NCBI RefSeq assembly: GCF_041381155.1
Contig: NC_091141.1
Coordinates: forward strand, 26,905,828-26,969,827
Length of the DNA stretch: 64,000 nt
Reading direction: 5' to 3'
From: Argopecten irradians
Taxonomy: Eukaryota > Mollusca > Bivalvia > Pectinida > Pectinidae
The notes under the pieces are model-generated. The model worked only from the letters and a program-made list of their open reading frames with translations, was not told the DNA's origin and did not search any database. Of the stretch, positions 29,916 to 42,800 are shown in pieces (positions within the stretch are counted from its first letter, which is position 1; each line of letters starts with the position of its first letter). Made by a program: the position numbers and the translations under genes.

Positions 29916-31699
29916 AATACAACAGACTATGATCGTAGGGTGATTTGAAAAATTGTCCATCTGATGATTGTAGGCTAAAAGACAAACTCTAATTAAGTGC
30001 CTAACTCGATTCGTCCTCTTCTACATCTAGAATAATATTTCCAACCACTAAATTGATAGCTTTAGGATTCTGCTTCTGGAAGCTCATCCATTTATATGCT
30101 GGAAGATCTTTTCTGCAAATGGAGTTGAGCTTGGGTAAGACGACAAGAAAGACAACAAACAAGGGAGATAACAATTCATCGTTTTATATAAATACAACTT
30201 ATTTCTTTATATATATATAATATATGAACAAATATATAATATAGACATAAACTGAATAAAAATAGTAGGATATGTTATCGTAGTATTGAAAGTATTGATA
30301 TGAGAGATTTAGGTATGTTATACAAAATACCAGACAACTCAATTTAACATGGCTATAATGATTTTTTCCATTTACACATACTCTTATTTTATGTATACCG
30401 TCTCTTTAAAATTCAGGTCAAACAGATGGAGGAAGATTTTAAGGCGCATTGCTTCCTTTGAAACGATCTCCAAAATGAAACTTATGGTGAAATATATATA
30501 TATTTTTTTAACTGTGACAAACCAAATCTGAAATATGACATTGATTCACTAAAAGTTCTTAAAAGTTTTAAATCCTTATAATTAATCACTAATAAAAATA
30601 AATATGCTTCATCCATTTTCTGCACCATTTGTTACTGATTTTATTACAAATACACAACATTATACCATCAATTTTCTAGTATGTATTTATTCATTTCATG
30701 TTTAGAATTTAAACGTTATCTTGATGTCCAAATGAAGGAACATCCCTTTCATGTATTGATTGATTATTAGTTATTTCGGTAATCAAAGTTGTCTTAAGTA
30801 ACGAGTAATGGAAGACATTTCATCCCAAGGACAATTTGGCCATTGGTAATCATTTCACTAGTTCCTGAGGCACTGCTGGACAAAAACAAACATTTTCACA
30901 TAGACATAGTCATTAAACATCGAACTTTGATCCATCAATCGTTGCAGTAGAGTTTGAAAATCTTTTATTTTTCCTTTCTTGAATAAGCCTTTAGCTACTG
31001 TTATACATATTGTATGTTCAAAGATGTGGTTTAAGAAGGACAAAATAGCAATTCATCTTTCTGATATTCTGAATTTTTTTTAACATACAGTAACTATATT
31101 TTTTTTCCATTATGAAAAAATGTATCCTCGCCACTGTAATGCAAAAGTTTCTTTATCCCATCATTGAAATGGATCCTTTATATTGTACATGACAAACAGA
31201 AATATTGCATCGATCAACATAATTGACAAAAAGCACATAGACTTCTCCTAGCTGGTAGTTTTCAATGGCAAGTTAATATCATTTGCATAGAATACACATT
31301 GTATATCTATATATCACAGATTTTCATTATGTGAGATTATATTTGCACTAAAAATAAATTGACATGCCTTTTAATTTATGCAAATTTATGGGAAAAGCAA
31401 ACAAAATTTCAATTTTGAGATTCATGATGAAAATATTCTTACCAAAATGAAATACTAGAAAACAAGTTTTAAAGAGTTACAAACTATTTACAGGATATTT
31501 CAAAGAACGACAATAAACTTATTAAAAGTAACGTTTAAGTCTTAAAACCTGAATTACTTGTTTAACAAGAAAATGGGGGGTACCTGATTTTTTTCCCCTC
31601 AAAATTTTGTAACATCACAGTGTTTTAATGTCCACTGAACATGAGCTGACAGCGTATATATGAACGTTGTTTTACTTGTCGTACAACAAATCCATCTAA
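29916..31699. other. non-coding, AT-rich
   Basis: No supported gene or repeat. Contains TA-rich runs (30210-30245). The long - strand transcript inferred at 34689-43700 might have its 3' UTR end somewhere to the right of this stretch or within it. Confidence 0.35.
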
Positions 31700-32068
31700 G
31701 TAAAGGATGCTACACCACCGAAGAATGGTATTTTATCTCCATCAAAAACAGGAGCAGGCAAATTCATATTTTTGTTCAGTTGCAAAAGTTAATTAATTTA
31801 CAACACTACCAATTTTGAAAATTTTTAGCTTCTTATTTTACTTTGATATAAAAAATATTTCTAAAATTAATTGTGTCCCGAAAAATCTCCATATGGCACT
31901 ATGCCCTATAAGGAATGAATTACTGATTATGCATGTACCAAAAGCAAAACAAATTATTTCAGATGTATTTTTGTGTTAATTAGACACATATATAAAATAT
32001 TAAACATCAGTAATTATTCAAATGATGAGTACCGTTTATGCTCTTGTCGGTGGTGGAGCATCTTTTAA
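31700..32068. mobile_element. TTAA-flanked MITE, copy 4
   Basis: Left GTAA then AGGATGCTACACCACCG; right GTCGGTGGTGGAGCATCTT then TTAA. The interior matches the family but is the most diverged of the four copies. Confidence 0.8.
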
Positions 32069-32069
32069 G

Positions 32070-34688
32070 ATAAATAATACATTATACAATAATGTACATG
32101 CATTGTCTGATCACTTTATATTCATAGGCATCCCTAAAGGTCATGAAACAATCTAATGTACTGGTCTGCACCTGATTGGGTTCTTGCAAAAAGTAGTCCC
32201 TTGCAGATAGATCATTTGAAGTTGATCGAAAAATGGTATATTGGTAGAGATAAAGAGATTCTTTGTCAATTAAGTAATAATTTTTTGTTTCAATAAGTCA
32301 AGATTCAATTTAATTAGGTCTAACCATCTTTGTTAACCATTTTCATTGCTGAGGAGGAACTGTATCACAAAATTACGACAAAATAGTGTACATACAGTAA
32401 TTAACCCTTTTCTGAAAAATAGTTAGGTTAGGACCTTGCTTACGAATAGTTTAAGCAATTGAAGTCTCCTAGGGGCAGGTAGGTGTTCGAAAAACAGGAG
32501 TCTCCAACTACATTGCTCGATTAAAAATTCTTGAATTGATACTGAAATCTGTTAATAAAAAAATTACTGTTTCACACAAATTGGTTTCTGTAGGATTATA
32601 CTGTTAGTATCATCAGAACTAAGTCTAATGCAGCTATAGGACTCAATGAACACTAACTTTCCACTGACACTTCAAGCTTTATAAATTCTGACTTCAGACT
32701 CCATTATTTTCAAAATTTTAGCACTTTTTAAAGATATTTTAACAGAAATATTTGACAGGCATTCCATAAAAATTCATGATCATTAATGTATTAACAACAA
32801 AAAAAGTTGTATCAGTTTACAGCAACGTCACCACAGAGAAAACATTTCAATGGATACATCTAGTACAGCATACAACGTACATCAAAACAAATTCCGAGTA
32901 ACAAAACTTGAAGACTTGAAAAAAAGACCCTTATATGCCAGAGAAAAGTGAAACCATTATGGCCAATATGTTTATGTTATATTTAACACATAACGTCACC
33001 TGTATTTAACTATACATATATCTACGTCACCTGTATTTAACTATACATATATCTACACTATGTACTGAGTGAAGGATGATTGAATAAGTTATGTAAAAAA
33101 TAATTATTTCTAATGACGATATGGTTGATAATTGAAGTCTGTAGAGATGTGCGATAAATTAGATTTACAGTACAAAATATCAGGTTAACAAGGTAATGAA
33201 TGCACTTTGATATGAGGGATAAGATGTAATGAATTGGCGAGTTTTGCTATATATGGATGATGAAATGAATGCATTTTGAAATGAAGTTTATGATGGAATA
33301 TGATACTTATGACGTGATGAATTTATTTTGAATATGAATGCACTTTTGATAAAAGCGTTATAACATAAACAGCTATGACATTGCAATGGTTTTCCAACAG
33401 ATCTTTATAAATGTAATTTGCCATAGGAGTATTATAATTACAATTTTTTAATTTGATACACATGTAAGTATTGATAATCAAAATTTTAACCAAGCAATCA
33501 CTTTACATACCAGATTAAGTTCCAAACCTCAGAACTGATGCAAAGTATTTTATCAAATTTGATCCAAGTTTTAACGAGATTGCCAAATAGACTTGCTTAT
33601 GTGTCTGTAGGAAACAAGGAGCACTTGCTAATTATTTACAAACAACAATAAATGTTACATATTTTTGACAGTAATGGGACACTACAAATGTATAACTAAT
33701 AACTTTTATACAACTTTATAAAAGTCAATAACTTCTCAAACATTCATTTCATACACATGTACATATAAATCCCAATGAATTATTCAAGTTGAGGATTTAA
33801 ATTTATGATCATGAATTTATACAAGAATGTTTCTTGATACAAAAAGTAATAGTTTGCATGCAATATTTTATAATTTTTCTCTTATATACCATAAAACAAC
33901 TGTTCAGTTTGTATAATTCTGCCATTTTGACAAGTTTTGCTCCTGATGTACTCTTATCATTGTCAAAACATAAGTATTACAATTCCAGGCAGCAGGAAAA
34001 TCTTCCATTTCACAAAAACTGTTTTTAGCACCTGGAATTTATTCCTCATGGATACACACCATTGATTTGACTGTAGGACAATTACAGATCTCCAGACTTC
34101 TATTGCAGAACGTCGTTAGACTCACATGAACACAGTCGAGTATATGTCAATGCTAAGTCACATGTCACATTTTTACAGAATATTCATAATTCTGGTAATT
34201 AATTTATGATAACTAATATCCGTGAATATTCTGAAATATTCACCCAATCTTAAACACAGCCATCAGTACTTCTGTACATCTCGATACGCACCAGGTAATA
34301 TGGAGGGTTCACTGGGGTTTCAATGGTCAATATTGTTATAACCTTCAGTTATCTTCTATCGACGTTTTTGTTTCCTCATCCAAGGTAAATATTCCAGCTA
34401 GGCAATCATTTAATTTTAAGGAGTTATCTCCCCTGAACAGGTGCTTCCCCTTGAATAGGTTCTGATCAGTTTGTGACTAGGTCTGTACAACACTGGCAGA
34501 TAAGATCTGCTTGGTTTTCACAGATACTGACCACCCATCACTGGTCAGTTCAGGATGTGGCTGCATGCTAGAATGGTCATTCTTTGTTTAGGATGTTGAT
34601 TCCATCATGTCCAGTCCCATTTGGACACAGTCCAGAATCCTGGACAATGGTAATTTTACATAAAAAATAACTCCATGACATAGCTTGA
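32070..34688 (-). other. possible long 3' UTR / non-coding
   Basis: AT-rich, stop-dense in all frames. If the terminal exon at 34725-34689 is right, this is the 3' UTR of the large - strand gene. Reverse-strand AATAAA hexamers exist (for example plus-strand TTTATT near 34037 and near 33310), but none can be singled out. A 31-bp direct duplication lies at about 33000-33055 (ACGTCACCTGTATTTAAC...). Confidence 0.3.
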
Positions 34689-34725
34689 TCATCTCTCTGC
34701 ACTTGTCTCACTGCCTGGATGAGAA
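34689..34725 (-). CDS. candidate 3'-terminal coding exon of large gene
   Basis: Reading leftwards, a strong acceptor (pyrimidine-rich TTTTTGTCTTGCAG) ends at 34726. The 37 coding bases complete the split codon left by the 39823 donor and add SSHPGSETSAER, then TGA at 34691-34689. The phase fits without adjustment. Supported by splice signals and frame only; another downstream acceptor cannot be excluded. Confidence 0.5.
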
Positions 34726-35137
34726 CTGCAAGACAAAAATAAGAAAAATGTTATTTATCATCACAATGTTTACCATGACATTTATCTTTATTTTTTGTTC
34801 AATTTTAGTTGATCAAATATTTCACGAATAGATAAAGATTCACAAATTTTGAACTATATCTTTCAGTTTTTAGCTAAATCTTTATCAAGCTGGATCTGAA
34901 TCAATTATATGTAGTTTTTAAAACCATATTAACTCATCCACCCCTGAAATCTTAATAAGGACTGGTCTAGTCTTTGATTTAGAAGAACCTAAATGTGTCT
35001 TCAGGGGTGAATGAGTAAAAAAGAGCATAATTGACTATTATGTTACCGTAGAATTTCACAGATGAAACAATTTTTTTGTGTGAAATTCAAGGGGGAAATG
35101 CAGCCAAATATTCAGTATAAACCAAAGAGTGGTATTA

Positions 35138-35333
35138 CCTATTCTGTATTTGCATATTACAGCGTTATCTGCCCTTGCGGGTAGGTATTGACTGTGACGT
35201 CATGTGTTTGCAGGCATAACATCATATTTTTCAGAGAAAACAGCATGAATTGCGCTCAAAAAATAATGACGCAACAATCAATACCTACCTGCAAGGGAGC
35301 TAACTCTGTAATATGCAAAGACGGAATATAGGT
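35138..35333. mobile_element. TTTGCATAT-ended MITE, copy 2
   Basis: Left CCTATTCTGTATTTGCATAT then TACAGCGTTATCTGCCC; right CTCTGTAATATGCAAAGACG then GAATATAGG. Inverted arms of about 70 bp on a 196-bp element leave little loop, so it is close to a full palindrome. Contains TGACGTCAT in the left arm. Confidence 0.82.
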
Positions 35334-35389
35334 TGATGTGATATGTCAAAGATGTAAACCTTTTATAAGTTTTACACTACAATCACCCT

Positions 35390-35745
35390 CTCTAAATCAA
35401 AATGACGCATGATTTAACAGTGGAGGTCCCTAAATTGATTGCCAACATCTCTAAATCATAATGATGCAAGATTCAACATTGGAGGTCTCTAAATTAATTG
35501 CCAACATCTCTAAATCATAATGATGCAAGATTCAACAGTGGAGGTCTCTAAATTGATTGCCAACATCTCTAAATCATAATGGTGCAAGATTCAACAGTGG
35601 AGGTCTCTAAATTGATTGCCAACATCTCTAAATCATAATGATGCAAGATTCAACATTGGAGGTCTCTAAATTGATTACCAACATCTCTAAATCATAATGA
35701 TGCAAGATTCAACAGTGGAGGTCTCTAAATTGATTGCCAACATCT
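35390..35745. repeat. 59-bp tandem array, 6 copies
   Basis: Unit CTCTAAATCATAATGATGCA, AGATTCAACAGTGGAGGTCT, CTAAATTGATTGCCAACAT. Six head-to-tail copies, the first most diverged (ATGACGCATGATTT). Lies in the probable last intron of the large gene. Confidence 0.93.
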
Positions 35746-37149
35746 CATTTGAAATCATTTGTAGAATTCAGTGGTTGAATTTTTTTTACAGTACCGATCC
35801 AGATGATTGTTTTAATACCTGGCAAATTTTACTATTAAGTTTCCTTCAAGGGTAAAAAACACTATTCTTTTTCAAATGTGTCAGTGACATATGCGAGTAT
35901 TTGATATGTAAATACACCCCAAGCTGGCCTAGAATTCCCGAGATCTTATCATATATCCTCCAGATTTTTACTGGGAAATACACTAAAGGAAGAAGGTGAA
36001 ACACTTAAATACCTTCAGATGATGTTAGATTGTTAACATTTACTCTCAGGTAAACTCACAAGGTAGCATAACAATATTTTTTCACTGAAGCAATTTAAAA
36101 CATATTTAGTTTATTTTTAGCAGCATTGATGTTTAAATATGCAATAGTTCCTTGCATGGCGTGGCAAATGACAGGTATGGAAATACATATAAAGTTTCTT
36201 TTAAATGACATTTCATTAGGTATTAGATCACTATAGTAAGAAATCTTTTGTGGACAGGTTTTAGGCCAGAATTTTATTGGGTACACTTATAACAATAGGT
36301 AAAAAAACAAACCAAAAAATGAAGGAAATTTTTAAATGTGTACCCGAGTTAAGATTGCAACATTGCATTAGAAGAAATGGCTAAGTAGCGCATTTTGTAC
36401 ATACATGACTGTAAAAAACACATGTGAATATCTGTTAGTTCTATAACTCTAAACATCTTATTTTCATAGAACTCAAATTAAATTAGCATTACATTACTGT
36501 AAAACCACTGTATACATTCCTTATTCTAATGACTAATTTACAGTAATGTAGTAAAAATATTGCATGCATGAACACCCTGGATGTCCAAAATCAGTGCTAA
36601 ACTATCAATGATTAGCCTGAGATTTAAAATTCTTCAACAAATTTCACATTTTCCTTTGAAATACAAATTTCATTACACGTGTAATTGACAGAAAGAATTC
36701 CCAGATGAATACCAAATTGAGCTATCATGCTAATAAGAATATTGGTAATTGGGATTAGAAATGGAAGCAAGTACAGTCAATCCCTCAATGTTTGACGTAA
36801 GTACAGATAGACAGGAATTGAAATGACGTACATGTACCTATTAAGTGTACGGTTCAGTGACCACGAGGAAATGGAATCTGTAATATATACTCACGGAAAC
36901 TGGTAAATTGCTTACGATATTAAATGTGGTTTTAGTGAATGTGGGTCTAGTATGGTATTTCAAAAGTCAAGAAATAATCTGAAAATGTTTTACTTAGCTA
37001 ACCAACAATGATGCTTGTTTTATAACGGCATCTGTGATTGGCTAGTTAGATTGCTTCGTGATCTTTCAAGGTCTAGGTCTAGAAGCACATAAATGTGATG
37101 TATAAATTAATAAAATCTTCTTCTTGTTGGATTTTAAAGATTTATGATT

Positions 37150-37358
37150 TTATTGGTTTAACGTCGTATTAACTGCCAAGATCATGTAAGGACATGGCAG
37201 GTTTGTTGGTGGAGGAAAGTCGTAGTACCCGGAGAAAACCACCGGCCAGCAGTCAGTACCTGGCAACTGCCCCACATGAGATTCGAACTTGCAACCCAGA
37301 GGTGGAGGGCTTGTGGTAATATATTGAGACATCTTAACCACTCGGCCACCACAGCCCC
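37150..37358 (-). mobile_element. tRNA-derived SINE, reverse copy
   Basis: On the minus strand: GGGGCTGTGGTGGCCGAGTG, then GTTAAGATGTCTCAATATAT, B-box-like GGTTGCAAGTTCGAATCTC, body GGCAGTTGCCAGGTACTGAC, tail ending AGTTAATACGACGTTAAACC. Well preserved. Confidence 0.88.
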
Positions 37359-39822
37359 TTGGAATTTCACATAAGGCATTCACATACTTATTTACAAAAT
37401 ATGAAATCAATGTTGAGCAATGTCTGCGAGCTATGAAAATATTTAAGCATTGCCTAATGTTAAAAGATGTTACCAAATATTCTGATATATTATTAAATTA
37501 GCAATTATTTCTATCTCTTTCTGCTTGTTTAGATAAATATTTTCAAAAGAATTTAGGAGACTAGCCAATTCCTTAAAAAGTGTAATATTGACTTCAAATA
37601 AAAATTGTTTATGTTTATCTAACACATCATTCTGACGTTATTATAATTAAATATTTAATGCTGATTTAACTAATTAATAGTTTGATAATGCTACCAATTG
37701 ATACCAGTTCTAAAGTGACCTTAGTGTGTCTACAAATTATCAAAAATACCCTGGGACCTTAGTGATTAAGTTGACAAATCATAGATATCTATGATATAGG
37801 TATGAATGATTAAATTTCATCAGGTACCAGATTTTAAAGCACTCCTTTGCCCTCTAACCCCCTAAATACACACACAGCTAAATGTACATGTATGCTTTTC
37901 AGTTTTTGCCATTCCCTAAATTTGACAAAGGTCTCGTTTCCCAATGAACAAAGCTATCAGCCGTTCAGATCAGGAAGGATATCGTGTGGTAAATACGAAC
38001 ATGGAGATTAATATTTAATTTTCTAAAGTAAATGGAGTGTCCATTTAAATCTAGCGTCTGTTATTTAAACCTGTTCCTCCGTCAAGGATTCCCATTGTGG
38101 TTTTTCATGTACTTCCAGCTCTCTCACAGACAACCAATACACACAGATCGTGTGAAAGTCTGATCAGCAAGGATACATTTAACTAATAAAATTACTCAAA
38201 ATGTAACTTAATTTGGACACGGTCGAGGTAAGCGTTAGACAAAAACTATTGATAAAATAATAAAATAGGTTTAAAAGTACTTTAAAATCTAATTAACTAC
38301 ACTTTACAAACTACCTGTCTGCTCAATTTAAATCAGTTGTGGTTTATTTTTAATGCTTCAGTTTTACTATACACATGTTTCAGCAGATTGGCTTATATGT
38401 TGGATAAAATGTTGGACAGTTGTCAAAATTTTTACACATCTTAGACTTCATTACACAAAATTACACAACACATGTGAAATATACCTGACATTTTGTAACC
38501 TTAGCTCATCAATATCTTATACCAAAATGATTTTTTTGGACAAATCTGTAATTATTCCAGTAATCCTTAATTGAGAATGCAGTAAGACGAGATTTAACAT
38601 TGTTAACACTCTAGCAGGGATATGATTGCATTACATTTTTTTTTTTTAATTTTTCCAAGCTACATATCTTAATGTCTCAGTTACATATGGTTATGTCATC
38701 AAGACAATTTTGTCACTTTTCTGCAACTGTGTCAAACTTGCAGGGTTATATATATAGTTAAAATAAGATTTTTTTTTTTACTTTTCTGCGACAGTGTCAA
38801 ACTTGCAAGTTTATAGTTAAAATAAGAATTTTTTTTTTACTATAAGTATCATATACATATATACAGAATGTATTCCTTTACTGGTAACATTTTCACACGC
38901 CTCTTTTCCTTTGGTGTAGAGTAATCAATACTGTTTAACCTTACACAGTACATAAACCTTCAGGTTACGGTCATCATCTAATTGTTATCAGAAAGAAGCG
39001 TCTAACCCTTCAAGGTCAAACTGAAATTTGTTTTTGTTATTCCTGGATAATCAACAAACCGGTCCTTACAAATAAAACAATTGGCCGTACCACACACTAC
39101 ACAGAGAGAAGATACACTATTCATTAGACTTCCGGTGGATCTCAATGGAACTTATATACTCTCTATTGAAGGGTATGGATTGTTCATGACAATGTGTTAT
39201 TCCAAATGTATCGAATACTGTGAAGGTTGTTTACTTTTCGAAAATAGTGATTCTTAACCTTATTTTATATATTTATATGATATATTTGCAGAAAACACTG
39301 ATATAAGTGCCTTTATAATTGGTATGCCAATAATGATGTTTCTTTATCCAGATCGATTTTCAGTCTAAATAATAGGTCTTTGTTTTGAATAATGGGGGAC
39401 TTTGAAAATATATTCTAAAGAACAAAAATTTGCAAAACTGAGATCCCACTGAAATGGATGCATTGGTATTGCATGTTTTTGTACTGGTTGGATTTCCATC
39501 TACATTTTCTCAGAGAAGTTTATCTTCCTAAATAATATATATCGGGCATTCTATAGTTTTACAGTATACTCAAACTGATCCATTTGGTGGAGAAAGCAGT
39601 GATTTCAGGTAAAAAAAAATCTGGAAAAAGAACTAGAAATAATAAAGGTCTCTGCCTAATTATTAGAGAAGATAGGACGGGACAGACATTGGCAACACTA
39701 TATCCCCATCGAATCTTTATGGCGAGGAATCAAAGTTTCATCTGAGATATTTGCAGTGATAAGATTGTACAGCAGAATTGGTGTTAGTATAAGCTAGAAG
39801 TGAGGTATTATATAACTCTTAC

Positions 39823-42800
39823 CTAACAGAGGAGAAGCTTGTCTGTCTGTTACAGCCCCGTGGGTTATGTCCCCCACTCACAGAGATCTTGGTCCGATGG
39901 CCCCCTTCACCATCAAACCCATTGATGATGGTAGGGCCTCCATTAGCGACTGCAGCAGCTGCCGAAGCCAAGGCAGCATTCTGTGGGGATAGTCCGTCGG
40001 ACGTATCCGATTCATCATCGTTTACCATATTGTTCGTCCTGATCTGACCACCACTGTGTGTAGACACACGAGGTCCACTCACTGTTACAGAGTTCGCACC
40101 AACGGTCATCCCACCAGAAGATTGCACTATTTGAGGTGTGGGCACAACGGTTGCCTTGGAGGCGGGCTGTTTTGTTGGACCGACCCAATTATTGAACACT
40201 TGGTTTCTGTCACTGTCTAAATACTCCTGTGAGGAAGTTTTAAAATACTTGGTACCGTCCTGGTGCCCAAGCATGTGTAGTAAACCACCACCTTGCATAC
40301 CTGGATTGGCAAGGTTGACACTGTTTAACATGAAAGCATACTGTTGCTGTGGGTTTGGGGCAGAACCCTGCATGCTCATCATTCTCATATACTGCGAAAA
40401 GTCCTCTAACGACATGTTGGGCATGCCTGAATATATGGGCGCTGAGAACATTGGCTGTGACCCATATGGTAGGTTGAAGCCAGACTGTGGGAGGTTTGAC
40501 TGAGAAAGAAGCTGGGAGTAATCCACTGAAGCATTGTAGCCCTGTTGGAACCCAGCTGGCGGTGGGAGAGGGGGAGCAGACAGGATTCCCATCTGCTGTT
40601 GCTGCAGCAACTGTTGCTGTATCTGAGCTTGTGTCTCTAACCTTTGGAGTCGTTCCCGAGCCTCCATCTCCCGCACTCTCTCCATCTCCTTCTCCTTTGC
40701 CTCTCCCTTCAGTCGCTCTTCCTCTCTCTTCTCTTCCTCCTTCTTTACCTCTTCTTTTAGCATTTCCTCTCGCTTCAGCCTCTCTTTCTTACGTACAGTG
40801 TCATCAAAGGTGAACTTTTTCTTTTTCTGGTAAATTTTAGGTGCGTGACCTTCAAATTCACCACTTTTCCTGTCCTTCCCTGCAGGCACATTTTCATATT
40901 CAGGAAGGACAACTATCTGACCTTTCTTGCCAATGTAAGCAACACCAGCTCGTTTCATCTGATGAATCTCCTCTTTATCACTGTCGTCCTCGTCATCAGT
41001 GTGATCAACCTCAGGTCCGAAATTTACACTTGCCTTTGTATATTCTTCCTCATCTGAAGAATCTGAGTTATGATCACTGAAGCCATGAGGTACCATGTAT
41101 TTCATTGCCTGCTCCGTCTCGAAATTTTGATTCATGGCCTGAGGAGCTGATACAGAACTTCTAAGTTTCCAGTTTGGTGGCGGCGGTGGTGGTTCGTTAA
41201 CAATTTCCAAATCCTCAGACTTCTGTCTACTGAGGATTTTTCCACTAGCTTTACTGATAGACCCGAAAGCATTTCTGACACTTTTATGAACTGATTTCTT
41301 GAATCTTTTGATGCTATCATATTTCCTCCGTTCTTCAGCTGCGGCATCTGAAGCTCTCTTTGTGTATTTGTTTTCCTTGCCTTTGCCTTTCTTTTCCTTA
41401 ATCTTGAGATCATTGACTTTATTTGGAACAATGGTGGATTTGAAGCCCTGAACATGTCCCCTTGACGTCACCATTTGGTCTTTATCAGAGAGATTGTCAT
41501 CAGAGTCAAGATCATCACATGGAGTCCAGTCCTCCCGTGAGTAAATACTAGAGTTTCGAACATCGTCAACTGCCTCTAAATCTTTCTCTTCCTCAGATTC
41601 AGATTCTTGTTGACGTTGACGATAACTCTTAGCTGCTGAACCATTAGCAACTTTACTATCCTTTTTCTTTGACTTTTTCTCAAACTTTGGTTTAGGGTTT
41701 TCCTTTGTATCCAAGTCCAATGTGATTACTTCTTTAGGCTTTTCTGCCCCATTACTATCCTGTTTCTTCACCACTAGTTTGTCTGACTTGAACACAGTTT
41801 GTTTCTCTGTATCCTTCTCTATCACTCTCCCAGTTACTGGTACGTTATTTTCCTTTTCTCGTTTCTTCTTCATTAACTCGTCTATACTCATTTCTGTCTT
41901 GCTTCTGTGTTCACGGTCGGATGCAGCCTTCTCCAGCTGCTCCCTGAATACATCAGCTGGATCTTTTGGCTTCTCTTTCACCTTGGTGGATTTCTTGACA
42001 ATTTTAGTAGCCTTAGCTTGAGCAGCAATCTTGATGTCATGCTGCAACAGGGAACTAAGGCGTCGGTTTGCACTTTCCGCTGAACTAGTTGTGGATGTTG
42101 TGGAAGGCTTTCTCTCAAGGGTGGATGTCCCTGTTGCAGATTTTTCAACTGGAGGAATCACTCCTGGAGGAGGGGGTGGAGGAGGAACTTTTTTCTCCTC
42201 CTCAACAGCATCTTGTTTTTGAAGAGGCGGTTTAACATTGCCACTAGAAAAGACTAAACTAGGTTCAGTGTTATTGGAAGCACCAGTTGTTTCTGACTTT
42301 TCTTGAGCAGCTGCCTTTTCTTTCTCTTCAGCTAACTCTTTCTCTGCCTTCTGTTTTAGCCTTTCTTCCTCTGCCACTTTCTCCTTTTCTCGCTCTTCCT
42401 CAGCAAGTCTCTGTTTCTCTTTCTCTTTTTCCTCAGACATCTGACGTCTGGCCGCCTTCTTCTCTGCCAGTTTCTGTATCTCCAGCAGTAGAGGGTCCTC
42501 CTGACGTACTGGAGCAACAATTGGGGGTACCCTCTGACTGTTAGACCTTGACGGCGGCTTTCTTTCCCTTTGTCTATCATTATCTAGGCCATTACTGTTT
42601 GTATATTCCACATTGTTTGCCCTAGGCTTGTTGTAGGACTTGCTGGTTTTGAGAATGCCTTGCAAAGGCGGAGGAGGTGGGATAGAGATATCCTCCATGT
42701 CATAATCAGCTGGTGGTTCAAACTGTACTGAATAACCCCGATTGTAAACAGGAGGTGGTGGATTGTTGGGCCGGGGTGGTGCATGCTGGGACATTGAACG

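Larger units (their letters stand above)
34726..39822 (-). other. probable 5.1-kb intron of the large gene
   Basis: Between the AG/GTAAGA donor at 39822 and the proposed acceptor at 34726. It holds a MITE (35138-35333), a 59-bp array (35390-35745), a SINE (37150-37358) and otherwise AT-rich sequence with short T runs (38635-38840). I see no other exon. Confidence 0.45.
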
